64,000 nt of DNA from Denticeps clupeoides (Eukaryota; Chordata; Actinopteri; Clupeiformes; Denticipitidae), in the NCBI RefSeq assembly GCF_900700375.1, contig NC_041719.1:7253584-7317583 (forward strand), read 5' to 3'. The position numbers and the translations under genes are program-made. Each line of letters begins with the position of its first letter. Position 1 is the first letter of the stretch. The notes beneath the pieces were generated by a model. That model was not told where the DNA came from. It did not search any database and worked only from the letters and a program-made list of their open reading frames with translations. Shown one piece after another: positions 11,781 through 26,045 of this stretch.

Positions 11781-12669
11781 TTTTAAACAGTCCATCTCTC
11801 AGCATGCACCATGACACAATCTGAATACTAACACTGAGCAATGTGCGCAGCAGCTCCCTTTTCTCAGCCTGGGTTAGACTCTTCAGCAGTTATCAGGTTG
11901 CTAATTTAGTGCTGAGCCTCAGGCACAATGTTCGCCAGATGTAAATTAAAGCTCTTTTTTACATCTCTTTTAATGAATGTCTTGTTTTCAATTGTTTTTT
12001 TTATAATTAGATTATGTCACGTCCCAGAATGCCAGAAAGTTTTTTTAGAGCGCCTTGTTTTGGCTGGATACTGGAAGTATTTCTGTTCACAGAGCATTCT
12101 CTAGTGGTGAGTTAAGGGAGAGGAGATGGAATTTATTCCTTAAAATTGTATGACAAATACTTTTTGAGAACCTCAAACCATATTATTCTGTGTGAATTGG
12201 AGGGATTTTAGAAGTTATAATGGGGCAATTTATAAATATGGAAACCAAATGTGTCTCTAAATGGACAATCATGTAAGGAATTGTCTACATAGATGGATAA
12301 AGCACCCAGCATACATGGACATAGCATGAACAAGTCAAACTGGTCCCCGGATGACCTGATCATTTTCCTGTTTGTCAAGATCCAGAGAAATTTTCAGATT
12401 TGAGAATCAGAAAATCAACATAAATGTAGCAGGGAGTTCCTATTTATTCAAATTACTCACAGTCGGGCTACCTTTTCAAGCCACAAAAATCTGTTCAAAT
12501 ATGGCATTCAAACGAAATGTGAAGGAGATGATGAGTTTCCTGCTGGAAGTCAGACTGCTGGTCTGAAAGATCTATGCACAGTTTTCCCTCCCTCCACCGC
12601 TCCCTTCCTTCTTCTCCGTCAGAACCTGTCTTTCCTGTTCAGTCACTACTCACAGGACGAGCACCTTGC

Positions 12670-16570
<3,901 letters not shown>

Positions 16571-17255
16571 GGATGTGAGACAGACCTGTGGACTGGATAT
16601 GGAGAATGCTGTGATACAGGAATATCACTTGAGACGGGATTACTGCAAAATTGACAGCTTTCAGAAAAATCCACCCTCATAAAAAAACAAAAAAAAACAA
16701 AGATATGCTTGAAACACATCACCAAATGACATAGCGATGTGTGACTAAGGGCAGGAATTTAAAACATGAAATACTCAGTACAGCCAAATGATTTTTTAAA
16801 CACGCTGACAGCCATAATTAACGTGTGCACGTCACTTGCAATAACTTTTATATAATAATGTCACTTCACCTGAAAAGCTTGTTTAGGGTTGTTCTGTCAC
16901 TCTGAAATCTTGTAAATACGCTGAAATGTGCATATTGAACTGAAATAGTAACATTTCAAAACGTGTTCTTTATGCCAAAGAACATTAAAGAAAGTGTAAA
17001 CCACAGTGAATTATTATCATTTTTATTATTAGTGCAAGGACACATCAATAAGCATTTATGAAAACATGATTAGGATCAACGTTTGCAGCTGAACCTGTTA
17101 TCAGATGGCAGTTTAATGTTCCTGCATGATTTTTCTCCCTCCAAAAGCAGGTCCTCTGGTACAGTCTGGTACAGTCCGGTAAAGTCTGGTTAGTCGCAGC
17201 GTTTGTGAAGAGCAGAACTGTCTTTGCTTGGTGGATGTGAAATCCAGGTCAGGCT
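16571..17255. terminator. Convergent 3' ends of ttc22 and ttc4
   Basis: The 685 bp between the two stop codons hold only 3'UTR. A plus-strand ATTAAA at about 16984-16989 would serve ttc22. A minus-strand AATAAA (TTTATT at 17022-17027) would serve ttc4. The two signals are about 40 bp apart and point toward each other, so the transcripts probably abut or overlap slightly. Confidence 0.5.
17155..17193. repeat. 10-bp tandem repeat, about 4 units
   Basis: Units TCTGGTACAG, TCTGGTACAG, TCCGGTAAAG and TCTGGTTAG. They lie in the presumed ttc4 3'UTR. Confidence 0.8.
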
Positions 17256-20200
17256 TTAACTATACTTCAGATGATGGACCTTCTTACCAGACAAAAACTG
17301 CTTACAAAACGGAGAACCGGCGACCAGCACAATGAAGCTGGGTGTGCCAGCCTTTACCGAGCATCTGGGGAGGGAAAAAATACATAGCAATTGTAATGAG
17401 TAGATTTGTCCAAATGATGTCATAAATAATGTTGATTTGCTTCAATAGCACTTATTACTGTTCATACAGCAGCGCTGCGTACCGGATGTGCTGCAAGGCT
17501 TTGAGGAGGGGGGTCTGCAGATCAACTTGATGCATCTCCTCTGTCTCCTCATCTTCAAAGTAGAGCTGCAGTACAGGGCAAAGACTAGATTATTCACAAA
17601 TCAAACAATACGTTTTAAAGGCAACAGAATCGTAATATTGTTTAACTTTTGCTATTTACTGAGAAAAAAGCGTGGGTGAAAATGGCACATTTCATTTCTT
17701 CTCAGACAATCATGTTGCTATGATGCTAGAGTGTGCAAAAAAGATTGTACTCTTATGGACAACTAGTTCTGCACCGGATCACAGTTGATCTGTGATCCAA
17801 ACCAATCCCTCTACATGGTTTGTCACGCACGTGAGACAAAGTGGAAGAGCAGAGGAGTTCAAGAAATCTCCAGCATTACTTAAATCTCATATGTGGGAGC
17901 ATTTTGGCTTCCCTGGGAAAAGGGAGGTGGATAAAACCACCACAGTTTGTCGACAGCGTGGCAGGAGGAAGCCGTATGAGACTGGCTGCTCATTTGAAAT
18001 GGCCTCACCCTGGCATGACAGGACCTAAGACGAAGGCTGTGCAACAACCGCTAATATCCTCGGCATATAAGCAGCCCTTTGCTGCCCAGAACATGCAGCA
18101 ATTTGAGGTTGAATAAAACAGAAAGCATTGGCTTAAAAAGATTTGAATAACTAAATTACTGCTAATGTGCAGAACCAATTTAGTAAATAAGGCTGGTTAC
18201 CATGCGAAATGCTCTCAACTACTCACTGTGTGTAGCCAAGTGTGATTTATTGCAAGACAAAAAAAGCATAAGAAAGATTGCTGGGTTAATAAGCGAACAC
18301 ACCAACCTGCAGGTTCTGAGGCTGGTACTTTTGGTCCGTGTCCCATGGAGGAAGCTCCTGTCCAAACATGACAGCCAGATGATCCATGAAACTAAAAAAT
18401 AAATGGTCATCTTTGTCTTAGAACCGACCTCACACTCAAGATTGATCTTCGAGCACATTAGCCCTTTCTTAACAATCCAAAGTTTTAGTTTAAAAACCCT
18501 GGTACTCACCGGGACGACTCGTTGAATGCAGAGATAAAGTCTGTCTGTCTGTGCTCGGGGTAGAGGAACAGCACTGGCCAGTTGAGGGCGCCCTGCTCAT
18601 CCAGGTACACCCGAGCCCCGGTCGCCTCCTGGGACAGGACACCGTCCAACCCCATCTCTGCCCGGCCTGCATCGACCATGTCATCCTTTCCCTCCTCATC
18701 CTCACTATCCGAACCCCTCTGAGGCTTCTCTTGCGCTGTGAGCTTGATGCCGCGCTCCTGTGCAAGTGTGTGCAGCAATAAACGCACATTCAACAATCTC
18801 TGTACATTTAGGAATTCATTCCAATGCTCAGCAACCTCTGTACACCAATTACAGATTCAACACAAGCCTGTGAAAGTTTTATTAAAATGCTTAACACACC
18901 TTAATGGCTGCCAGCAAGGCATCCCTCTCGCCACGCTCCTTCTTCTCTTTTAATTTTGCTTTCCTGGCATCTCGATCTACCGCTCTCTGCTCAACAAAGA
19001 CAGACAGCCAAGCAGTTTTTAAAAGCTTTTCTTGATGGTGCAGCATTCTGTAAAAAAACAACAGCACATTTGTAAAGGTACTCCGACCTTCAGCTTGTCT
19101 GCCTTGCACCGCAGCTCCTGCAGACTTTTATCTGTGGGATGAACTTGCAGGCCCTCGTCACACCACCGCAGCGCATCTGTGTAGCTGCGCAGCACCATGC
19201 AACACTGGCCACCTGCACCGTACAATCACAACGTGCTCTACCACTGGAAGTGGACATTAATGCACCAACATTGCTCATTTGGGAAGGCTACATGAATCCC
19301 ACACCTCGGAGTAAAGCCTTGAGGTGGTCCGGTTTCAGCCTCTTGGCTGCTGTGGCATCATTCAGAGCTGATCGTATGTTCCCTGGAAAATGCAACACAC
19401 ACACACAAAGCCTTTACTTACTTCTTTACATGAGCTGTGCAGCTCAAACACGGCACAATATACAGTATAGGCCAAAAGTTTGGACACACCTTCTCATTCA
19501 ATGTGTTTTCTTTATTTTCATGACCATTTACACTGATAGATTCTCACTGAAGGCATCAAAACTATGAATGAACACATGTGGAGTTATGTACTTATGAGTT
19601 ATTATTACTGCCTTGACCACTCTTGGCATTCTCTCCATGAGCTTCAAGAGGTCGTCACCTGAAATGGTTTTCCAACAGTCTTGAAGGAGTTCCCAGAGGT
19701 GTTTAGCACTTGTTGGCCCCTTTGCCTTCATGGTCCAGCTCAACCCAAACCATCTGGATTGGGTTCAGGTCCGGTGACTGTGGAGGCCAGGTCTCCACTT
19801 TTTGTTAAGTACATAACTCCACATGTGTTCATTCATAGTTATGATGCCTTCAGTGAGAATCTACCAACGTAAATGGTCATGAAAATAAAGAAAACACATT
19901 GAATTAGAAGGTGTGTCCAAATCTTTGGCCTGTACTGTACAAAATATGTTGCTGTTAACACTACAAACAGAGCGACAGCCAGTGATAATGAAAGACACAG
20001 GGCATGTCGGTGGAGCGTACCCAGGTGGAAGTGGGCAGCCGCTCGGTTAGTATACAGGACAGCGTTGAGTTCTGAGTCAACACAGTTCTTCTTCAGACCC
20101 TCAGTGTAGGACAGTATGGCCTTTTTATAATTCTTCTCCTTAAAGTAGTCATTTCCCTCGTTCTTCAGCCTCTTTGCCTGCTCTGGGTGGGACGTGATGG

Positions 20201-20643
20201 AACAAACAAAAAAGAAAAAAAGAAAGACAGCAAAATATTATTTAAACTGGGAGCAAAATGACAAGACGTAGGAATATGTCCTGGTGTACAGTAATATCAA
20301 ACGTATTAGAAATATCAACCTTCGGGCGGACTGTCATCGTTGTGTATGATGGACTGCAAACAGGCCAGGTCAGGGTGGGTCACGGGGTCGATTTCTTCTG
20401 GAGCTCTCTTCATGAACATTGGCACCTTATCAAACTCCTGAGGAGGATATATAAAGACGCCAGCAGCCCATCTCACGCCTGTTCGTCCGAAATGCTTAAT
20501 AAAAGAAGCATTAGTGAACATCATCCTACCTCCTCCCAGTTGCTCTCGTTAAACGCATTCTCATACTTCTGCGTCTTAAATTTGTCCATAAACTCGTCCA
20601 TGCCGTCGTCGCTGTCGTTCCCTTGCTGCACTGACGAAGCCAT
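17256..20643 (-). CDS. ttc4: Tetratricopeptide repeat protein 4, HSP90 co-chaperone
   Basis: TTC4 is the vertebrate counterpart of yeast Cns1, an HSP90/HSP70-binding TPR co-chaperone. Ten coding exons: 20530-20643, 20320-20437, 20021-20182, 19305-19382, 19088-19212, 18900-18986, 18510-18757, 18307-18391, 17483-17565, 17256-17364. Phases are consistent and give 402 residues (human 387). Order: acidic N-terminus (SDDGMDEFMDKF), HPDLACLQSII, three TPRs starting near KNEGNDYFKEK, with YTNRAAAHF and WCDEGLQV, a basic helix (AKLKEKKERGERD), then the C-terminal domain with LNWPVLFLYPEH, DFISAFNESSRF and SPFCKQFLSGKKVH. Start at 20643 gives MASSVQQGNDSDD. Intron 8 carries a BED-finger transposase relic, and a Tc1 relic sits in intron 3. 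The gene starts only 480 bp beyond the pars2 stop. Confidence 0.94.
17776..18117 (+). mobile_element. hAT/ZBED-type transposase fragment with broken BED zinc finger
   Basis: The plus strand, antisense to ttc4, reads LLKSHMWEHFGFPGKRE and VDKTTTVCRQ in one frame and MRLAAHLKWPHPG, then AYKQPFAAQNM, in the next. Together these look like the start of a hAT or ZBED transposase: BED finger (first Cys, later H-x-H part) followed by the linker. The switch of frame and the loss of a second finger Cys show it is dead. It lies in ttc4 intron 8. No downstream hAT dimerisation domain is present. Confidence 0.55.
19462..19939 (-). mobile_element. Tc1/mariner-type transposon, internally deleted, both inverted ends present
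   Basis: Inverted ends of about 130 bp start TACAGTATAGGCCAAAAG and finish TTTGGCCTGTACTGTA. The middle (minus strand) keeps only a C-terminal piece of Tc1 transposase (SAKHLWELLQDCW, LLKLMERMPRVVKA). It lies in ttc4 intron 3. The 10072-10464 relic is from the same family. Confidence 0.85.
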
Positions 20644-21122
20644 CGTTGCAGCGGTCTTGCTAATTTTGGAGACAATCCTCTATTCTATTATAAAGCAGCT
20701 GAAATGTAATGTTTTTCGCCGCGTGTGGCAGCAACTACGACAGCAGGAACGATCGCGAATCGGCTAGAGGAACTGTGATTGGTGGACACACGTGTTGGTG
20801 CAACTGTAAAATAGGCCCCCGCGAAACAACGCGCACACTTTAGTTCCGATATCACATCGGCAACATAATACCCGATCAGTCTACTCAATACGTAATAACG
20901 CCGTTTAGCAAGAACTTATTAACATATATTAACTATTTATTACATTTCCACACAGAGATAAATGACCAACAGCGTTGCATAAAATCTTTATTTGTACAAA
21001 ACGTAACATTTCTGTACTGAAATCATGTACAGAGTATGCCAGTGTCACGGTCCCCTTTCAAAGTTCTTGTTTAACATTTCACATTTAGAAAAAAAAAAAA
21101 AAAAAACACCCAAAACTCACAA
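20644..21122 (-). promoter_or_regulatory. pars2 3'UTR and ttc4 promoter interval
   Basis: A minus-strand AATAAA (TTTATT at 20987-20992) lies 130 bp past the pars2 stop and is a good poly(A) signal. The 340 bp between it and the ttc4 ATG must contain the ttc4 promoter. CpG dinucleotides are fairly frequent at 20700-20850 but I see no clear core element. Confidence 0.45.
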
Positions 21123-24100
21123 TCATACAGTTTCCACTCGACTCAGCATGTCCACAAGAGCCTCCCTGCTGAGGAACAGGGTCTCTCCACTATTCTGGCA
21201 GACCACCTCAAACTGGGGCAGCTCCTCTGCCGCCCTCGGCCCAACCACCACCACATATGGGTATCCCAGCCTGGCAGCGTCCTTGAGCCGCTTCCCTATG
21301 GTCATCTGGGTCCGGTCGTCCAGCACCACCTCCCCCCTGAGATTGGAAAGGCCGCTCCCCAGGCTGTGAGCAAGCTCCTCGGCCAGGCTAGTCAATTGTC
21401 CAGTCTTGCTGCCTCTCTTAGGGGGCAGAACACACACCTGGTAGGGGGCCAGGAAAGATGGCCAGCGAATGGCGTCGTCTGATGAAAGGACCTCGATGGC
21501 GGCGGCGAGAATGCGGGATACGCCCAGTCCAAAGCAGCCCATCTCTGCCACCTCTGGTTTGTTCTGGGCATTGATGAAGGTGGCATTAAACACACTGGAG
21601 TATTTGGTGCCCAGGTAAAAAGTGTGGCCGACCTCAATACCTTTAGACTCTACCAGGCTGCTGCTCTCGCACCGCGGGCAGTCCGCCCGGCCAGGCGACA
21701 GCGTTTCAACGTTAGCGGCGAAGCCGCAGTTACCACAAACCTGCAGCCGGTCCTCACCGATGTCAGCAGGCAGGTGGAACTCGTGGGACAGGGTGCCACC
21801 GATGTTGCCAGTGTCGGCCTGAACCTGCACCCATCTCAGCCCCAGCTGGTCAAAGAGGCGGCCGTATGCCTCGCACACAGACTGGTAAGTGTGCTGCGCG
21901 GCATCCTTGTCCACATCAAACGAATACATGTCCTTCATGTAAAACTCTCGGCCCCGCAGCAAGCCAAACTTTGGCTTTTGCTCGTCACGAAACTTCCTTG
22001 TCACCTAAAAGCAGAAAAAGAAAAGTACTGGTAACTGGAGGAGACAGTAGTGAGAACTTTACTTTACTTTACTTTACTTTACTTTACTTTATTTGGCAGA
22101 CGCTTTTATCCAAAGCGACTTACAATGGGAAGACACCAGCAATTCTCGTTCGATTTCTATAGAATATCAAGTATACAAACTAAGAGCCCTGATAAGGCTT
22201 AGACTTGTCATTGAAGAGCATGCTCGGAGAGTGTTGGGTGCTAGACTAAGAAAAATTATAATGTATTTATACATTTTGTATTTGTTTGTTCAATGTGTAC
22301 GCATGTGTATGTGTTAAATTTGTCTGTAATATTTTTGGAATAAGAGGGTTTTCCCCTTCTTCTTAAAAGTGGTGATAGTCTCGGCTAGTCGTGTGGAGGA
22401 GGGCAGGTTGTTCCACCAGCCAGGGACAACAACGGAGAACAGACATGATTGGAATCGGAGACCCCGTGAAGAAGGAATTTTTAGTCTCCTTTCGTTTGCC
22501 GATCTGAGAGAGCGTGCAGGAGTGTATCTAGGTAGTAGTGTGTTGATGTAGGAGGGCGCAGTTCCATTTACAGCCCTGTAGGCAAGCATCAAGGATTTGA
22601 ACTCAATGCGAGCAGCTACCGGGAGCCAGTGGAGGGAGGTAAGAAGAGGTGTAACATGGGTGTATTTTGGCTGATTGAAAATGAGACGGGCTGCCATATT
22701 TTGGATCATCTGGAGTGGTTTTATGGTGACTGCAGAGGTTCCAGCCAGGAGAGAGTTACAGTAGTCGAGTTTGGAGATGACCATTGCCTGGACAAGGAGC
22801 TGCGTAGCCTGTTGTGAGAGAAAAGGCCGAATCTTGCGAATGTTGTAGAGAGTGAACCTGCAGGATCTGGAGATCGCAGCAACATGATGGTTCAAACTCA
22901 GTTTGTTATCTATCCAAACCCCAAGGCTTTTTGCAGATGCCGTGGGTGTTAACAATAGCGATCCAATTTGAATTGAAAGGTTTTGCTGAGGAGAATTGTT
23001 GCCCGGAAAGATCAGAATCTCGGTTTTGGATAGGTTGAGTTGGAGGTGTCGCTCAGACATCCATGCCGATATGTCTGAGAGGCAGGCCGAAATTTTTGTT
23101 GCTATAGTAGCATCTTCTGGTGGGAATGACAGATAGAGCTGGGTGTCATCAGCATAAGAGTGATAGGAGAAGCCATGTGATTGGATGATGTGACCAAGTG
23201 AGTGAGTGTATATTGAGAATAGAAGGGGGCCAAGGACAGAGCCTTGTGGAACCCCTGTGGTTACCCTAGAGAGGACAGATGTCTCACCTCCCCATGATAC
23301 CTTGAAGGACCTGTCGTAGAGATAAGAGGTGAGAACTATGTCTTAAGGCAGAAATATACTTGCTGTCAACTATGTACGTATGTGCAGAAATGCAACGCCT
23401 TTAGGGGCGTTATAGGGCCGGCTTTGAGAGATCTGCACTCAACAGAGTGGGGGGCAGTGGTGGCCTAGCGGTTAAGGAAGCCGCCCCGTAATCAGAAGGT
23501 TGCTTATTCGAGTCCCCATTCGCCAAGGCGCCACTGAGCAAAGCACCGTCCCCACACACTGCTCCCCGGGCTCCTGTCATGGCTGCCCACTTCTCACCAA
23601 GGGTGATGGTTAAAAGCAGAGGGCACGTTTCGTTGAGTCACCGCGTGCTGTGCTGCAGAGTTTCACAATGAGAATCACTTCACTTTCACTAACAGGTGAC
23701 TATTTTAAGATCTAGGTTTTAGTTCATCACTTGGTTTGCGGCCTCGACACTGACCCCTGGTGGTAAGAAGTACACATTACAGATTACGACGCGCCGCACT
23801 GACGCAACTCTGTACGTTTACGCGTACGCAGCTCACAGTTTGTTTCTGGCTTTATACGGCAGCTCGGAAGCACGTAAAATCCGTCTGAGACGCGAGTACC
23901 TGGTACAGGAGTAGGGGCAGCTGTTTATAGGACAAGCCGCCCTGCGACGCCAGCAGCTCCGTCACCGCCTCCTCGTGCGTGGGTCCCAGGCAGTAGTCCG
24001 TCCCGTGACGGTCGCGCAGGCGGAACATCTCCTTCCCCATGAGCCCCCAGCGCCCGCTGCGCTTCCACGGCTCCGCGGCGCACAGGGCGGGCATGTCCAG

Positions 24101-24403
24101 CTTCTGCCCGCCGACGCCGCGCATCTCCCGGTCCACGAGGCGCACCAGCTTCTCCACGGAGCGCACGGCGCCGGGCAGGTAGTGGAAGCAGCCGGGGCTG
24201 GACGGGTGCAGCAGGCCGCCCTGGAGCATCAGCCTCTGGCTGCGGCAGGTCATGTCGCCGGCGTCCTGGCCCTCGCGGAGGTTACAGGGCTGGAAGAGCC
24301 GCGACACTCGGGCCGGGGGCGCGTTCGAGGCGGCGCGGCTCACGCATGAGAGCCCGGGCGCCGCCAGCGGGCTACGGCGGGAGAGCCGCAGGAAAGGCTC
24401 CAT
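21123..24403 (-). CDS. pars2: Mitochondrial prolyl-tRNA synthetase (class II)
   Basis: PARS2 charges mitochondrial tRNA-Pro with proline in the matrix. Exon 1 is 23900-24403 (168 codons; an in-frame upstream ATG at 24490 would add 29). Exon 2 is 21123-22004. The junction [12 protein letters not shown] is phase 0 (CAG|GTACTC, TTTTAG|GTGACA). Total is 461 residues (human 475). The Arg-rich N-terminus fits a mitochondrial targeting peptide. Visible parts: [13 protein letters not shown], the catalytic loop [11 protein letters not shown] (140-150), motif 2 region [20 protein letters not shown], two CxxC pairs (CGNC, CPRC) shared with human, motif 3 GLGVSR (about 317-322), and a C-terminal anticodon-binding domain with [15 protein letters not shown]. 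Exon 1 is CpG-rich and merges with the promoter. The intron holds a LINE and a SINE. Confidence 0.95.
22050..23341 (-). mobile_element. L2-clade LINE, 5'-truncated
   Basis: The minus strand encodes the C-terminal half of a non-LTR reverse transcriptase: [15 protein letters not shown], the catalytic [49 protein letters not shown] and [14 protein letters not shown]. The frame is open from about 23338 to 22314. The endonuclease domain is missing (5' truncation near 23341). The 3' tail TGTAAGTCGCTTTGGATAAA AGCGTCTGCC ends in (TAAAG)n at about 22052-22082. It lies in the pars2 intron, same strand. The intact frame suggests a fairly recent insertion. Confidence 0.88.
23451..23692 (+). repeat. tRNA-derived SINE, family A, near full length
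   Basis: Head GGGGGCAGTGGTGGCCTAGC with AGGTTGCTTATTCGAGTCC; the body runs through CGCCACTGAGCAAAGCACC to AATCACTTCACTTTC. It lies in the pars2 intron, next to the LINE. Confidence 0.88.
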
Positions 24404-24656
24404 TCTGGCGTTACGGAGCAAACCGCCGATTAAACAGCGATTGCATGATGCGCGGAGACCCTCCGACTTTGGAAGGTTCAGACCGACCACGCTGCTCTTC
24501 TCCGGTTAGACCGTTTTCGGACCGCTCGTGGGCCTGAAAGATGTCGCATCGCCACCAACCGAGCTGGAGTGGAGTTGCGAGTGGGCGGCGTCACGACAGT
24601 TCGACTTCTCACAACCATTTTTGTCCTGTTTCTTTCCAAAGTGAAGTGGCTTTTAA

Positions 24657-24756
24657 TCGGTCACCCTTGGTGGGCGGTGTGTGTGTTGTTCAGTGGCACC
24701 TTGGCGGATCGGGATGCGAACCGGCAACCTTCCGGTCGCGGGCCACCACTGCCCCT
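24657..24756 (-). repeat. tRNA-derived SINE, family A, 5' part
   Basis: On the minus strand: GGGGCAGTGGTGGCCCGCG, GGTTGCCGGTTCGCATCCC and GCCAAGGTGCCACTGAACAA, then truncated. Confidence 0.75.
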
Positions 24757-24848
24757 CGTGTATGTTTTATAGCATCCACAAAGGGAGGTTATGTGTGCAG
24801 GAGTGAGAATATTTCAACAATCAGGGCACACACAGGGCAAGAATAAAT

Positions 24849-24905
24849 AACTTTATTCAGACGCCCTTATCCAGACTGACTTACAATCAGTAGTTAGGAC
24901 AGTTT
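24849..24905 (-). repeat. tRNA-derived SINE, family B, tail only
   Basis: On the minus strand: TAACTACTGATTGTAAGTC then CTGGATAAGGGCGTCTGAAT. The head is absent. Confidence 0.7.
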
Positions 24906-25199
24906 TTCCAATGTGGGCGTGGCCAAGAACTGACACCACAGTCAAATGAAGTTTAGTAGTCATCAAACGACTAAAACCACAGCATGCATGCTTCTTTAAG
25001 CATCACTTGTCATGCGCTGGTTGCTGCTGACGGACAGAAGCAATGGAGACAACCCTGGAGCGATGAAGACACGAGTGAAGGAGATGAATTGACCACACTT
25101 TGCTTCTTGGACCTTTTTGGCACTCTGCTTTTCCTTTTTTTTTGACCGGTGGTAACAGATCATTGTCAGGGCAAGTACAGGGCATTTCTAGCAACTAAG

Positions 25200-25382
25200 G
25201 TGTGGTAGTAGCCTAGTGGGTAACACACTCGCCTATGAACCAGAAGACCCAGGTTCAAATCCCACTTACTTCCATTGTGTCCCTGAGCAAGACACTTAAC
25301 CCTAAGTTGCTCCAGGGGGGAATGTCCCTGTAACTACTGATTGTAAGTCGCTCTGGATAAGGGCGTCTGGTAAATGCAAGGT
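25200..25382 (+). repeat. tRNA-derived SINE, family B, near full length
   Basis: tRNA head GTGTGGTAGTAGCCTAGTGG, B box GGTTCAAATCC, CCTGAGCAAGACACTTAACC, GTAACTACTGATTGTAAGTC and CTCTGGATAAGGGCGTCTGG. It is one of the best-preserved copies here. Confidence 0.9.
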
Positions 25383-26045
25383 GGAATGTGGGGGGGGAAT
25401 AAATAAATAATACGTACAGCAACACCCACCCAAACATGGATATGCGTAAGAAAATACAATACTCTTCTGTACGAAATGCCACTGAGCTTCATCACTTCTC
25501 TACCCTCCTATATATGACAACGTGAACAACTATTGTACAATTGTCAAAGAAAGAGTATTCGTCAGTTTCCCCCTTGCCTCAACAAAAGGAAATGGAAGCG
25601 GATTTTACTCGGCCTTCTCAGCGCAGAAACATTCCACGAGTAGTCTGGAGTGCATTTAAAGTGATCATTTTAACCCACTAAACTGACCGGACTACTCCAC
25701 TCGTCCCGCGAACAGCTATTACATGTTGGATTTCAATTCTCCCACGTGGCTGGACTGCACAGGTCAGAAAAAGCAGCATTCTGTAGAGCTGGAAGAAGCG
25801 AGCTTTAATGAAATAGACCACCGCACATTGGTGTACTGTATTTTAAAGTGTTTACAAGACAGTTTTACATGGTCGTGCAAGGAAAGCAATATTTAAAAAA
25901 AAATTATTCACAGACGCAAACAAAAACTTCTGTCCAGTTTTTTCTGCACTCCAGTGCAAGCAGGGGGCTGGGCTCCCTGTAAATAAGTCCATTAAAATTT
26001 ATTTATTAAACATTACAATCTTAAAACCACAGAATGCCACTCAGT

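Larger units (their letters stand above)
9731..12669. other. lurap1-ttc22 divergent intergenic region
   Basis: Apart from a Tc1 relic, a family A SINE and a SINE head, I see no gene. The promoter of ttc22 must lie here but shows no recognisable core element; the frame of ttc22 exon 1 stays open upstream of the chosen ATG to 12574. Confidence 0.5.
24491..26045. other. pars2-ifi30 intergenic region
   Basis: It holds three SINE pieces (24657-24756, 24849-24905, 25200-25382) and the ifi30 3'UTR; a minus-strand AATAAA (TTTATT at 26002-26007) sits about 40 bp past the ifi30 stop. The left part (24491-24600) is the pars2 promoter side. No other gene is seen. Confidence 0.5.

Noticed and set aside
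25200-25270. tRNA gene (A and B boxes present)
   Set aside because: The same head recurs many times with a fixed non-tRNA body and a LINE-like tail, so it is a SINE promoter rather than a tRNA gene.
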